The notes: a model not told the origin generated them from the sequence alone. Positions 23,496 to 30,488 are shown, numbered from the stretch's first letter. The stretch is DNA of 30,488 bases from UBA5972 sp964637875 (GCA_964637875.1 CAZWXK010000028.1:1-30488); one strand, 5' to 3'. Numbers and translations: made by a program.

Positions 23496-23831
23496 ATGTC
23501 CCATCAATTCGATATGTTGAGCACACTGCGCCGGCCGCGCCTGCTGGTCACTGCCGCCCGTTACAAGCTGGCCAGCTATCGCCGGGACCGCGATCTTCCC
23601 CGCCTGCTGAAAATCGCATTCCCCGGTCGCCAGGGTCGCTGTCTGGGCCGTCTCCTGCGGGCCGAATCCGAGATCAATCATGCCCGCCTGACGGGGTGCG
23701 CAACCTACAGTATTGCACGCCATATCGAACTGCTGGCCGCATTGATGGATGAATCCACCGCCCGGACGGCCGCCTCCGATGCGGATCACCCCGATCAGCC
23801 AAAGGCGTCGGGCTCGCTTTCCTTGCGCTGA
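23496..23831 (+). CDS. DUF6477-family small protein
   Basis: A 111-residue basic protein: LSTLRRPRLLVTAARYKLASYRRDRDLPRLL, then RLLRAESEINHARLTGCATYSIARHIELLAALMDE. This matches my memory of DUF6477, a family encoded next to DUF6456 genes in Rhodobacterales. Function unknown; the helical, Arg-rich make-up would fit a nucleic-acid or protein-binding partner. AAAGGAG precedes the ATG but lies in a hairpin. The last 37 bp overlap the 3' end of the convergent MttB-family gene. Confidence 0.8.
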   Translation: MSHQFDMLSTLRRPRLLVTAARYKLASYRRDRDLPRLLKIAFPGRQGRCLGRLLRAESEINHARLTGCATYSIARHIELLAALMDESTARTAASDADHPDQPKASGSLSLR

Positions 23832-25348
23832 CGGATATAGGCCCGGAGGGCTTCGTCGATCGCGGGGTCGATGGGGGGCTGTTCATATTCCGCCAGCAGC
23901 TTGCGCACGCGCTCGCCAGCCAGCGCCACGCTGTCGGGGGCGCCCGCGTCGGCCCAGCTCTCATAGGGGCGGTAATCCAGCACGTCGCTGCGCCAGAACG
24001 CATCCTTGAAATTGCGCTGGGTGTGGGCGCAGCCCAGATAATGCGCGCCGGGACCGACCTCGCGCAGCGCATCCAGCGCCTGGGCGTTTTCATCCACCGC
24101 CACCCCCTGGGCCATGCGGTGCAGCACGCCCAGCTGATCGGCATCCAGCACGAATTTGGCAAAGCTGGCGACAAGCCCGCCCTCCAGCCAGCCCGCCGAA
24201 TGCAGGGCGAAATTCACGCCCCCCATCAGGGTTGCGTTCAGCGTGTTGGCCGCCTCATAGGCCGCCTGCGCATCGGCCAGTTTCGAGGTGCACAGGGCGC
24301 CGCCCGCCCGATAGGGCAGCTTCATGCGCCGCGCCAGCTGCCCGGTGCCGTACAGGATCAGGCTGGCCTCGGGGGTGCCGAATGTCGGGGCGCCCGAATT
24401 CATGTCGATCGACGCCCCGAACGCCCCCAGGATCACCGGCGCGCCCTTGCGCACCAGCTGGCTGTAGGCAATGCCCGCCAGCACCTCGGCAAACAGCTGC
24501 GTCAGCGTGCCGGCGACACTGGCCGGGGCCATCGCGCCGCTGATGATGAAGGGCGAGATGATGCAGCCCTGCCCGGCGGCGGCATAGACCTCGAGCGCGC
24601 CCATCATGGTGGCATCGAATGTCAGGGGCGAGTTGATGTTGATCAGCGACACCATCACCGCGTTTTCGGCCACGAATTCGCGCCCGAACAGGATTTCCGA
24701 CATGCGCACCGAATCCACCGCCCGTTCAGGGGCAGTGACCGAGCCCATATAGGGCTTGTCGCTCAGGGTCATGTGGGCGTGCAGCATGTCGAGATGGCGC
24801 TTGTTCACGGCAATGTCGGTGGGCTCGCACAATGTGCCGCCCGAATGGTGCAGGTATTTCGACATGTAACCGAGGCGCACGAAATCGCGGAAATCCTCGA
24901 TGGTCGCATAGCGCCGGTTGCCGTCGAGGTCGCGCACGAAAGGCGGACCATAGACCGGCGCGAACACCAGATTGCGCCCGCCGATGTCAACGCTGCGCGC
25001 GGGGTTGCGGGCGTGCTGGGTGAATGACGACGGTGCCGTGGCGCACAGCTGCCGGGCCAGCCCGCGCGGGATATGCACGCGCGTGCCCTGCACATCGGCG
25101 CCCGCGTTCCGCCACCGTTCCAGCGCCGCCGGGTTGTCGGTGAAATCGACGCCGATTTCCTCCAGCACCAGCTCGGCATTGGTTTCGATGATCTCCAGCG
25201 CCTCGGTGTTCAGCACATCGAAATCCGGGATGTTGCGGGTGATGAACCTTGCCGCCTCGAAATGCGGCGCCATGCGTTCGGCCCTGCGTGCCGCGCCGCC
25301 CCCGCCGCGCCTGCGCCCCCGTCCATGCCGTGCTGCTGTATCCGACAT
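23795..25348 (-). CDS. MttB-superfamily trimethylamine/betaine:corrinoid methyltransferase, non-pyrrolysine type
   Basis: A 517-residue member of the MttB family, which transfers a methyl group from a methylamine or betaine to a corrinoid protein. Recognisable regions are LVLEEIGVDFTDNPAALERW, HSGGTLCEPTDIAVNKRHLDMLHAHMTLSDKPYMGSV, GCIISPFIISGAMAPASVAGTLTQLFAEVLAGIAYSQLV, GAPTFGTPEASLILYGTGQLARRMKLPYR and GGALCTSKLADAQAAYEAANTLNATLMGGVNFALHSAGWLEGGL. The frame has no internal TAG, so no pyrrolysine. It therefore belongs with MtgB-like betaine or other quaternary-amine demethylases rather than true TMA methyltransferases. The N-terminus (MSDTAARHGRGRRRGGGGAARR) is Arg-rich, as in marine alphaproteobacterial homologues. 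No corrinoid protein, activase or pylRS gene is in the window. Confidence 0.88.
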   Translation of the reverse strand: MSDTAARHGRGRRRGGGGAARRAERMAPHFEAARFITRNIPDFDVLNTEALEIIETNAELVLEEIGVDFTDNPAALERWRNAGADVQGTRVHIPRGLARQLCATAPSSFTQHARNPARSVDIGGRNLVFAPVYGPPFVRDLDGNRRYATIEDFRDFVRLGYMSKYLHHSGGTLCEPTDIAVNKRHLDMLHAHMTLSDKPYMGSVTAPERAVDSVRMSEILFGREFVAENAVMVSLININSPLTFDATMMGALEVYAAAGQGCIISPFIISGAMAPASVAGTLTQLFAEVLAGIAYSQLVRKGAPVILGAFGASIDMNSGAPTFGTPEASLILYGTGQLARRMKLPYRAGGALCTSKLADAQAAYEAANTLNATLMGGVNFALHSAGWLEGGLVASFAKFVLDADQLGVLHRMAQGVAVDENAQALDALREVGPGAHYLGCAHTQRNFKDAFWRSDVLDYRPYESWADAGAPDSVALAGERVRKLLAEYEQPPIDPAIDEALRAYIRQRKESEPDAFG

Positions 25349-25356
25349 CTGGCAAT

Positions 25357-25408
25357 CCCCTGTGCTTGGCCCCTGTGCCTGGCCCCTGTGCCTGGTCCCT
25401 GTGCTGAC
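25357..25408. repeat. 13-bp tandem repeat upstream of the MttB-family gene
   Basis: Four head-to-tail copies of CCCCTGTGCCTGG or close variants start at 25357, 25370, 25383 and 25396. They lie 9-60 bp upstream of the MttB start in the gap divergent to guaA. A 13-bp unit is not compatible with coding. Confidence 0.9.
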
Positions 25409-25518
25409 CGCATCTGACGAATCGTCATAGCCCGCGCAGCCCGGCACTGACGACGAATTTGCGCCTTCCCCGCGCGGAAAAGCGACATCCACCCATGGGC
25501 GCGCGCCATATCCCCCCC

Positions 25519-25547
25519 TTGATCCCGCGCGCGCCAGCCCCTAATCA
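25519..25547 (+). promoter_or_regulatory. Probable guaA promoter giving a leaderless transcript
   Basis: TTGATC (25519-25524) is followed after exactly 17 nt by TAATCA (25542-25547). The guaA ATG begins at 25554, where transcription from this promoter would be expected to start. No Shine-Dalgarno sequence precedes the ATG. Confidence 0.55.
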
Positions 25548-25553
25548 CCGCAC

Positions 25554-27131
25554 ATGACCCAGAACAGCCCCATATCCGCCCATCAACGCCTGCTGATCGT
25601 CGATTTCGGCAGCCAGGTCACGCAGCTGATCGCCCGCCGCCTGCGCGAGCTGAACATCTATTGCGAAATCCACCCCTATCAGAAGGTCAGCGCCGACAGC
25701 ATCCGCGCCATGGCCCCGCTGGCGGTGATCCTGTCGGGCGGGCCCGCCAGCGTGCTGGACAAGGACAGCCCCCGCGCCCCGCAGGAACTGTTCGAAATGG
25801 GCCTGCCGATCCTGGGCATCTGCTATGGCCAGCAGGTGATGATGGCCCAGCTGGGCGGCAGGGTCGAGGGCGGCCACCATGCCGAATTCGGCCGGGCCTT
25901 CGTGCAACCCGCCGGCAACCATGCGACCGACCCGATCTTTGCGGGCTGGTTCGAAAACGGCCCCGAAGAGGTGTGGATGAGCCACGGCGACCGCGTGACC
26001 GAGCTCGCCCCCGGATTCGAGGTTTACGGCACATCCGAAAACGCCCCCTTTGCCATTGTCGGCGACCCGGCGCGCCGCTTTTACGCGGTGCAGTTCCACC
26101 CCGAGGTGCATCACACCCCAAACGGGGCGCGGCTGCTGAAGAACTTTACCGATCTGGCGGGTTTCACCGGCGACTGGACCATGGCCGCCTACAGGGACGA
26201 GGCGATCCGCCAGATCCGCGAAACCGTCGGCGACGGCAAGGTGATCTGCGGGCTGTCGGGCGGTGTTGACAGCTCGGTCACGGCGGTACTGATCCACGAG
26301 GCCATCGGCGAGCAGCTGACCTGTGTCTTTGTCGATACCGGCCTCATGCGTGCGGGCGAGGCAGACGAGGTCGTGGGCATGTTCCGCGACAACTACAACA
26401 TCCCCCTGATCCATGCCGATGAAAGCGCGCTGTTTCTGGATGCCCTTGACGGCCAGTCCGACCCGGAAACCAAGCGCAAGATCATCGGCCGCCTGTTCAT
26501 CGAGGTGTTCGAGAAACACGCAAGATCGGTGGGCGGCGCGCAATTCCTGGCGCAGGGCACGCTGTATCCCGATGTCATCGAATCGGTCAGCTTTTCAGGC
26601 GGCCCCTCGGTCACCATCAAGAGCCACCACAATGTGGGCGGCCTGCCCGAAAAGATGGGCCTGAAACTGGTCGAACCCCTGCGCGAACTGTTCAAGGACG
26701 AGGTCCGCGCGCTCGGCCGCGAACTGGGCCTGCCCGCCAGTTTCGTCGGCCGTCATCCCTTTCCGGGCCCCGGCCTGGCCATCCGCTGCCCCGGCGAGAT
26801 CACCCGAGAAAAGCTGGAAATCCTGCGCCAGGCCGATGCGGTCTTCATCGACCAGATCCGCAGGCACGGCCTGTATGATGACATCTGGCAGGCCTTTGTC
26901 GCCATCCTGCCGGTGCGCAGCGTGGGCGTGATGGGTGACGGGCGCACCTATGATTTCGCCTGCGCCCTGCGCGCCGTGACCAGCGTCGATGGCATGACGG
27001 CCGACACTTACCCGTTCAGCCACGAATTTCTGTCCGAAACCGCCAACCGCATCATCGGCGAGGTCCGCGGCATCAACCGCGTGACCTATGACATCACCAG
27101 CAAGCCGCCGGGCACGATCGAATGGGAATGA
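25554..27131 (+). CDS. guaA: GMP synthase (glutamine-hydrolysing)
   Basis: A 525-residue enzyme converting XMP to GMP with glutamine and ATP. The N-terminal class I glutamine amidotransferase domain (about 12-205) has the nucleophile Cys90 in GICYGQQ and His182/Glu184 in FHPEVHH. The ATP-pyrophosphatase domain starts near 210, with the P-loop SGGVDSS at 235-241. The C-terminal dimerisation domain includes RHPFPGPGLAIRCPGEITREKL and ends in PPGTIEWE, the family terminus. The ATG at 25554 lacks a ribosome-binding site, but no other start fits the N-terminus; a good promoter just upstream suggests a leaderless message. Confidence 0.97.
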   Translation: MTQNSPISAHQRLLIVDFGSQVTQLIARRLRELNIYCEIHPYQKVSADSIRAMAPLAVILSGGPASVLDKDSPRAPQELFEMGLPILGICYGQQVMMAQLGGRVEGGHHAEFGRAFVQPAGNHATDPIFAGWFENGPEEVWMSHGDRVTELAPGFEVYGTSENAPFAIVGDPARRFYAVQFHPEVHHTPNGARLLKNFTDLAGFTGDWTMAAYRDEAIRQIRETVGDGKVICGLSGGVDSSVTAVLIHEAIGEQLTCVFVDTGLMRAGEADEVVGMFRDNYNIPLIHADESALFLDALDGQSDPETKRKIIGRLFIEVFEKHARSVGGAQFLAQGTLYPDVIESVSFSGGPSVTIKSHHNVGGLPEKMGLKLVEPLRELFKDEVRALGRELGLPASFVGRHPFPGPGLAIRCPGEITREKLEILRQADAVFIDQIRRHGLYDDIWQAFVAILPVRSVGVMGDGRTYDFACALRAVTSVDGMTADTYPFSHEFLSETANRIIGEVRGINRVTYDITSKPPGTIEWE

Positions 27132-27167
27132 GGGCGAAGGGGAATGAGGGGCAAATGAGGGCAAAGG

Positions 27168-27186
27168 GGGAACACCCCCCGTTCCC
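27168..27186 (+). terminator. Possible terminator after guaA
   Basis: GGGAAC (27168-27173) can pair with GTTCCC (27181-27186), or GGGGG with CCCCC in the same place. The preceding 27126-27170 repeats AATGAGGG/CAAATGAGGG-like words. No T-run follows. Confidence 0.35.
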
Positions 27187-27310
27187 GTGCCGGAAAATCC
27201 CGCGGGCGATACCGGCGCCGTCGGCCCCTGCCCGCGCGGGGGAACAGCCCGGTTCCGCCGGCGGGACATTTCCGGCGGGACATTTCCCGACATGACCGGG
27301 ATTTCGTCCC

Positions 27311-27982
27311 TCAATCAAAGCTGTAGCCGAACATCCTGATATCGCGGGCATGGCGCCGGGCAATGCGCTCGGCATCCGCATCGCTGTAATATTTCCGATA
27401 TCCCCTGTCCGTGCGCGAGGCATTGATGCGCGCGCCCTGTCTGACCTTCAGTTTCAGGCCGTATCTGGCGGCCATGTCGCGCAGGTCGGATTCCAGGTTT
27501 TCCTGCCGCAACACGTCGTCGGCGCGTATCCGCCCCCGTTCATCCACGATCCAGTCGCTGATCTGCATCCGCAGATAGTTTTCGGCCGAGCGCGGCAGAT
27601 CCTCGTCATCCAGCCATTTCAGATAGTCGGAAAAGCTGAGGTCGCGGATCTGTTCATGCTCCAGCGGCAGGCCGGAATGGCGCCCGCCCTCGTCCTTGCC
27701 GACGTAATTGTACCAGGAAACATGCCAGTCCCAGGGGTTTCGGATGACGGTAAACAGGCGCCAGCGGTGAATGTCATGGCCGCGGGCGGCAAAGATATCG
27801 CGATATTCGCGATAGGTCCGATGGCCTGCCGCCTCGCGCCAGCGCAGCGTGGGGCACAGCCTGAACCGCAGGCCAAAGGCATCGGCAACAAAGCTGCCGC
27901 CGCATTTGGGCGTGTGAATGAAGATCATCCTTTCGCCCGCCCAGGGCCAGAGGCGCTCGATCCGGTTGCGTGGCACGAACAT
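27311..27982 (-). CDS. Sulfotransferase-family protein
   Basis: A 223-residue protein with the PAPS-binding motifs of sulfotransferases. The 5'-phosphosulfate loop is FIHTPKCGGSFVADA (21-35), and the 3'-phosphate motif is TVIRNPWDWHVSWYNYV (78-94). The remainder is helical and charged, with EHEQIRDLSFSDYLKWLDDEDLP. Such small bacterial sulfotransferases often modify surface polysaccharides or small molecules, but no glycan gene lies here, so the acceptor is unknown. It sits alone between guaA and icd, convergent with guaA, 67 bp downstream of icd on the same strand, and may be an accessory insertion. Confidence 0.82.
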   Translation of the reverse strand: MFVPRNRIERLWPWAGERMIFIHTPKCGGSFVADAFGLRFRLCPTLRWREAAGHRTYREYRDIFAARGHDIHRWRLFTVIRNPWDWHVSWYNYVGKDEGGRHSGLPLEHEQIRDLSFSDYLKWLDDEDLPRSAENYLRMQISDWIVDERGRIRADDVLRQENLESDLRDMAARYGLKLKVRQGARINASRTDRGYRKYYSDADAERIARRHARDIRMFGYSFD

Positions 27983-28049
27983 GACGCGTTTCCCGACGAA
28001 AAAGGCAGGGACCGACGGCCCCTGCCCCGATGATCTATCGCCCTCGGGC

Positions 28050-29264
28050 TCAGCCTGCCAGCGCCTTTTCCAGGTTTTCGGCGATCTTTTCCAGATAGCC
28101 CTCGGTCGTCAGCCATTTCTGTTCGGGACCGATCAGCAGGGCCAGATCCTTGGTCATGTAGCCGCTCTCGATGGTATCGACGACGACACGCTCCAATGTC
28201 TCGGCAAAATTCAGCAGCGCCGCATTGTCGTCGAGCTTGGCCCGATGCTTGAGCCCGCCCGTCCAGGCATAGATCGACGCGGTCGAGTTGGTCGAGGTCG
28301 CCTTGCCCTGCTGGTGCTGGCGATAATGCCGGGTGACGGTGCCATGGGCGGCCTCGGATTCGACGACCTTGCCGTCGGGGGTCATCAGTACCGAGGTCAT
28401 CAACCCCAGCGAGCCATAGCCCTGGGCGACCGTATCCGACTGCACGTCGCCGTCATAGTTCTTGCAGGCCCAGACATAGCCGCCCGACCATTTCAGCGCC
28501 GAAGCCACCATGTCGTCGATCAGGCGATGTTCATAGGTAATGCCCCGGGCCGCGAATTTTTCGGCAAATTCGGCATCGAACACCTCCTGGAACAGGTCCT
28601 TGAAGCGGCCGTCATAGGCCTTGAGGATGGTGTTCTTGGTGCTCAGATACAGCGGCCAGCCCCGGTCGAGCGCATAATTCATGCTGGCACGGGCGAAATC
28701 GCGGATGCTGCTGTCGAGGTTGTACATCCCCATGGTCACGCCCGCGCCGGGGGCCTGAAACACCTCGCGTTCGATCACGGTGCCGTCCTCGCCCTCGAAT
28801 TTCAGCGTGACCCTGCCCTTGCCGGGAAAGCGGAAATCGGTCGCCTTGTACTGGTCGCCAAAGGCGTGGCGGCCGATGACCACGGGCTTGGTCCAGCCGG
28901 GGACAAGGCGCGGCACGTTCTGGCACACGATGGGGGCACGAAAGATGACGCCGCCCAGAATGTTGCGGATGGTGCCGTTGGGGCTGGGATACATGCGCTT
29001 GAGGCCGAATTCCTCGACCCGGGCCTCGTCGGGGGTGATGGTCGCACATTTGACGCCGACACCGTATTTCTTGATCGCATAGGCCGCATCCACCGTCACC
29101 TGGTCATCGGTGCGATCACGCTCCATGATGCCGAGATCGTAATATTTCAGGTCGATATCCAGATAGGGCAGGATCAGCTTTTTCTTGATGAAGTCCCAGA
29201 TGATCCGGGTCATCTCGTCGCCGTCGAGCTCGACAACGGGGTTTTCGACTTTGATCTTGGTCAT
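28050..29264 (-). CDS. icd: NADP-dependent isocitrate dehydrogenase (eukaryotic-type)
   Basis: A 404-residue dimeric dehydrogenase of the TCA cycle (isocitrate to 2-oxoglutarate). It has the IDH1/IDH2-like sequence common in alphaproteobacteria: KVENPVVELDGDEMTRIIWDFIK at the N-terminus, YPSPNGTIRNILGGVIFR for substrate binding, and RHAFGDQYKATDF. STKNTILKAYDGRFKD and NYDGDVQSDTVAQGYGSLGLMTSVL hold the metal-binding aspartates, and HGTVTRHYRQHQQGK the cofactor region. AAGAGGATG lies upstream of the ATG at 29264; the open frame extends to 29387 without other signals. An inverted repeat at 29331-29361 may regulate it. Confidence 0.97.
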   Translation of the reverse strand: MTKIKVENPVVELDGDEMTRIIWDFIKKKLILPYLDIDLKYYDLGIMERDRTDDQVTVDAAYAIKKYGVGVKCATITPDEARVEEFGLKRMYPSPNGTIRNILGGVIFRAPIVCQNVPRLVPGWTKPVVIGRHAFGDQYKATDFRFPGKGRVTLKFEGEDGTVIEREVFQAPGAGVTMGMYNLDSSIRDFARASMNYALDRGWPLYLSTKNTILKAYDGRFKDLFQEVFDAEFAEKFAARGITYEHRLIDDMVASALKWSGGYVWACKNYDGDVQSDTVAQGYGSLGLMTSVLMTPDGKVVESEAAHGTVTRHYRQHQQGKATSTNSTASIYAWTGGLKHRAKLDDNAALLNFAETLERVVVDTIESGYMTKDLALLIGPEQKWLTTEGYLEKIAENLEKALAG

Positions 29265-29330
29265 GGGGCATCCTCTTGGTGAGCGGTGAATCAGGCTGGA
29301 CCGCTCTATAGCGCGAAAGCGGGCGGTTGG

Positions 29331-29361
29331 AAAGATAGTATACAAGTGTATACACATCTTT
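29331..29361. promoter_or_regulatory. Inverted repeat (putative operator) upstream of icd
   Basis: AAAGATAGTATACA (29331-29344) is the near reverse complement of TGTATACACATCTTT (29347-29361), one extra base apart, with GTATAC twice. It ends 67 bp before the icd start, upstream of a TTTCCA-N16-CTATAG promoter-like pair on the minus strand. GTATAC-centred palindromes are common GntR-type operator cores. Confidence 0.5.
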
Positions 29362-29477
29362 CCCCTATCCGGCACGCCATCCGCCACAATGAAACGGGGC
29401 GCCGCACTGCCGCGGGCGCCCCGATCGGAATGTCGTTCATCCCGAAAGCCGGCCCTCGATCCGGGCCTGCCGGTTGT

Positions 29478-30011
29478 TCAGCCGTTCTTTTCCAGCCAGG
29501 CCAGCACCGTTTCGGGCGAGGATTCGCCATAGGGGTCGGCACCGTGGTTGTCCTCGCGGCCGGGTTCCTCGAACCAGGCCTCGACCACGCCGTCATTGAT
29601 GACGGCCGCATAGCGCCAGGAACGATAGCCGAACCCCAGATTGGCCTTTTCGACCAGCATGCCCATCTGGCGGGTGAATTCGCCGCTTCCGTCGGGGATG
29701 ACCTTGACGTTTTTCAGCTTTTGACCACGGGCCCAGGCGTTCATGACAAAGCTGTCATTCACGCTCATGCAATAGATTTCATCGATGCCAAGCGCCTTGA
29801 ACTTGTCGGCATTGTTTTCATAACCCGGCAACTGATAGGTCGAGCAGGTGGGCGTGAACGCGCCCGGCAGCGAAAACAGCACCACCCGCTTGCCCTTGAA
29901 ATAGTCGTCGCTTGTCATGTCCTGCCAGCGATAGGGATTGTCGCCACCGATCGATTCATCCCGGACACGGGTCTTGAACACGATGTGGGGAACGCGAACG
30001 CCGATATGCAT
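29478..30011 (-). CDS. Prx5-type peroxiredoxin
   Basis: A 177-residue peroxiredoxin of the Prx5/AhpE-like group that reduces H2O2 and organic peroxides, often with glutathione/glutaredoxin. The peroxidatic Cys56 is in LFSLPGAFTPTCSTYQLPGYE. A second cysteine, Cys81 (DEIYCMSVND), occupies the position common to this group. VIPDGSGEFTRQMGMLVEKANLGFGYRSWRYAAVINDGVVE is the remaining conserved core. GGAAGGAAGATC precedes the ATG. An Irr-box-like palindrome lies 84 bp upstream, in the gap divergent to lipA. It is the second peroxiredoxin in this window, of another class. Confidence 0.92.
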   Translation of the reverse strand: MHIGVRVPHIVFKTRVRDESIGGDNPYRWQDMTSDDYFKGKRVVLFSLPGAFTPTCSTYQLPGYENNADKFKALGIDEIYCMSVNDSFVMNAWARGQKLKNVKVIPDGSGEFTRQMGMLVEKANLGFGYRSWRYAAVINDGVVEAWFEEPGREDNHGADPYGESSPETVLAWLEKNG

Positions 30012-30094
30012 CTTGATCTTCCTTCCTTTGAATGGGCCTTGAACCGGGCGCCCCTTTGGAACAGACAGCGGGGTGGCGCCGGACCGGGTGCCTT

Positions 30095-30111
30095 TTTATA
30101 ACGATTCTAAA
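30095..30111. promoter_or_regulatory. Irr/iron-control-element-like palindrome
   Basis: Read on the minus strand, TTTAGAATCGTTATAAA is a 17-bp imperfect palindrome with one mismatched pair. It resembles the alphaproteobacterial Irr box as I recall it (TTTAGAA-N3-TTCTAAA), differing at one base. It stands between prx5 (minus) and lipA (plus). Confidence 0.45.
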
Positions 30112-30129
30112 CTTGCGGCAATGACCGAT

Positions 30130-30143
30130 CCCCCGCAAGGGGG
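30130..30143 (+). other. Small GNRA-tetraloop hairpin upstream of lipA
   Basis: CCCCC-GCAA-GGGGG forms a 5-bp stem capped by the stable GCAA loop, 83 bp before the lipA start. It could belong to the lipA leader, or mark the start of its transcript; nothing further can be said. Confidence 0.35.
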
Positions 30144-30225
30144 GCGCGCGGCCCGATACGGGCAGATTTCGCAAGACAAGCAAGCTGCGGCGCGATATAG
30201 GGACGCGGGAATCGAGGTGAACCCC

Positions 30226-30488
30226 ATGCGTGATCTGAACAACCCCGCCGAACGCCACCCGGAAAAGGCCCACCGCCCCGACAATGCCCAGCCGCGCAAG
30301 CCCGCCTGGATCCGGGTCAAGGCGCCCAATTCGGCCGTCTACAGGGAAACCCGCGACATCCTGCGAACGGGTCGGCTGAATACCGTGTGCGAAGAGGCCG
30401 GCTGCCCCAATGTCGGCGAATGCTGGAGCCAGCGCCACGCCACCATGATGATCATGGGCGAGATCTGCACCCGCGGCTGCACCTTCTG
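30226..30488 (+). CDS. lipA: Lipoyl synthase LipA (5' part; runs off the right edge)
   Basis: The first 87 codons of LipA, a radical-SAM enzyme inserting two sulfurs into octanoyl groups. RHPEKAHRPDNAQPRKPAWIRVKAP is the usual N-terminus. CEEAGCPNVGEC (Cys55, Cys60, Cys66) binds the auxiliary Fe-S cluster that is consumed as sulfur donor. MMIMGEICTRGCTF starts the radical-SAM CxxxC motif (Cys81, Cys85); the third cysteine is cut by the window edge. GAGGTG precedes the ATG at 30226. It is divergent from prx5. The Fe-S need fits an iron-responsive control site nearby. Confidence 0.95.
   Translation, partial: MRDLNNPAERHPEKAHRPDNAQPRKPAWIRVKAPNSAVYRETRDILRTGRLNTVCEEAGCPNVGECWSQRHATMMIMGEICTRGCTF

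Noticed and set aside
23795..25348. Pyrrolysine-containing MttB
   Set aside because: The full frame has no in-frame TAG before its terminal TGA, and no pyl genes are visible.
25357..25408. Tandem 13-bp repeats as a CRISPR array
   Set aside because: Units are contiguous without unique spacers and no cas genes are present.
27918..29282. 454-codon plus-strand frame opposite icd
   Set aside because: Shadow of a certain icd gene; composition not protein-like.

Overview
The window looks like ordinary chromosome from a high-GC alphaproteobacterium, most probably a member of the Rhodobacterales (Rhodobacteraceae/Paracoccaceae). The basis is: strong G/C bias at third codon positions; a eukaryotic-type NADP isocitrate dehydrogenase; a neighbouring pair that look like the DUF6456 and DUF6477 families of that group; a serS-surE-pcm-nlpD-like run; and a repeated 3'-end sequence built on GTATTTCGGCAAAGAAGAA. 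I see no phage, transposase, integrase, CRISPR array or rRNA. The genus cannot be fixed from this sequence alone.

Layout. 1-450: two tRNA genes (Thr-TGT, Val-TAC) on the minus strand. 542-6131: an Atm1-type ABC exporter, a large LysM/Ig-like envelope protein, a LOG-family hydrolase and a RarD-type permease. 6250-10639: anmK (cell-wall recycling) divergent from tyrS, then a small methyltransferase and a PPK2 polyphosphate kinase. 10869-13421: a 1-Cys peroxiredoxin, then a tight three-gene run of a membrane-anchored ClpP-class serine protease, a COG4280-like membrane protein with a visible internal duplication, and a two-helix small membrane protein. 13629-17670: serS, surE, pcm and an NlpD-type lipoprotein. 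17805-21436 (minus): der, bamB and a YfgM-like protein, the classical outer-membrane-assembly/ribosome-assembly cluster. 21850-25348: a small DUF2892 protein, a DUF6456-type regulator divergent from a DUF6477 gene across an AT-rich control region, and an MttB-family methyltransferase. 25554-30011: guaA, a small sulfotransferase, icd and a Prx5-type peroxiredoxin. The 5' end of lipA runs off the right edge.

Functional themes are envelope biogenesis and recycling (AnmK, NlpD, BamB, YfgM, LysM protein), translation and protein repair (tyrS, serS, two tRNAs, der, pcm), central metabolism (icd, guaA, lipA) and redox/iron defence (two peroxiredoxins, Atm1-type exporter).

The least routine signals are non-coding or organisational. 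They are a hairpin-plus-conserved-tail element after three genes; a palindrome present at two loci; two inverted repeats and a Shine-Dalgarno-masking hairpin between the DUF6456 and DUF6477 genes; an Irr-box-like palindrome between prx5 and lipA; an inverted repeat upstream of icd; a probably leaderless guaA; two short tandem repeats; the protease/duplicated-membrane-protein operon; and an MttB homologue with no corrinoid partner nearby. I found nothing I can call a wholly new system; the protease operon and the DUF6456/DUF6477 locus are the best candidates for undescribed function.
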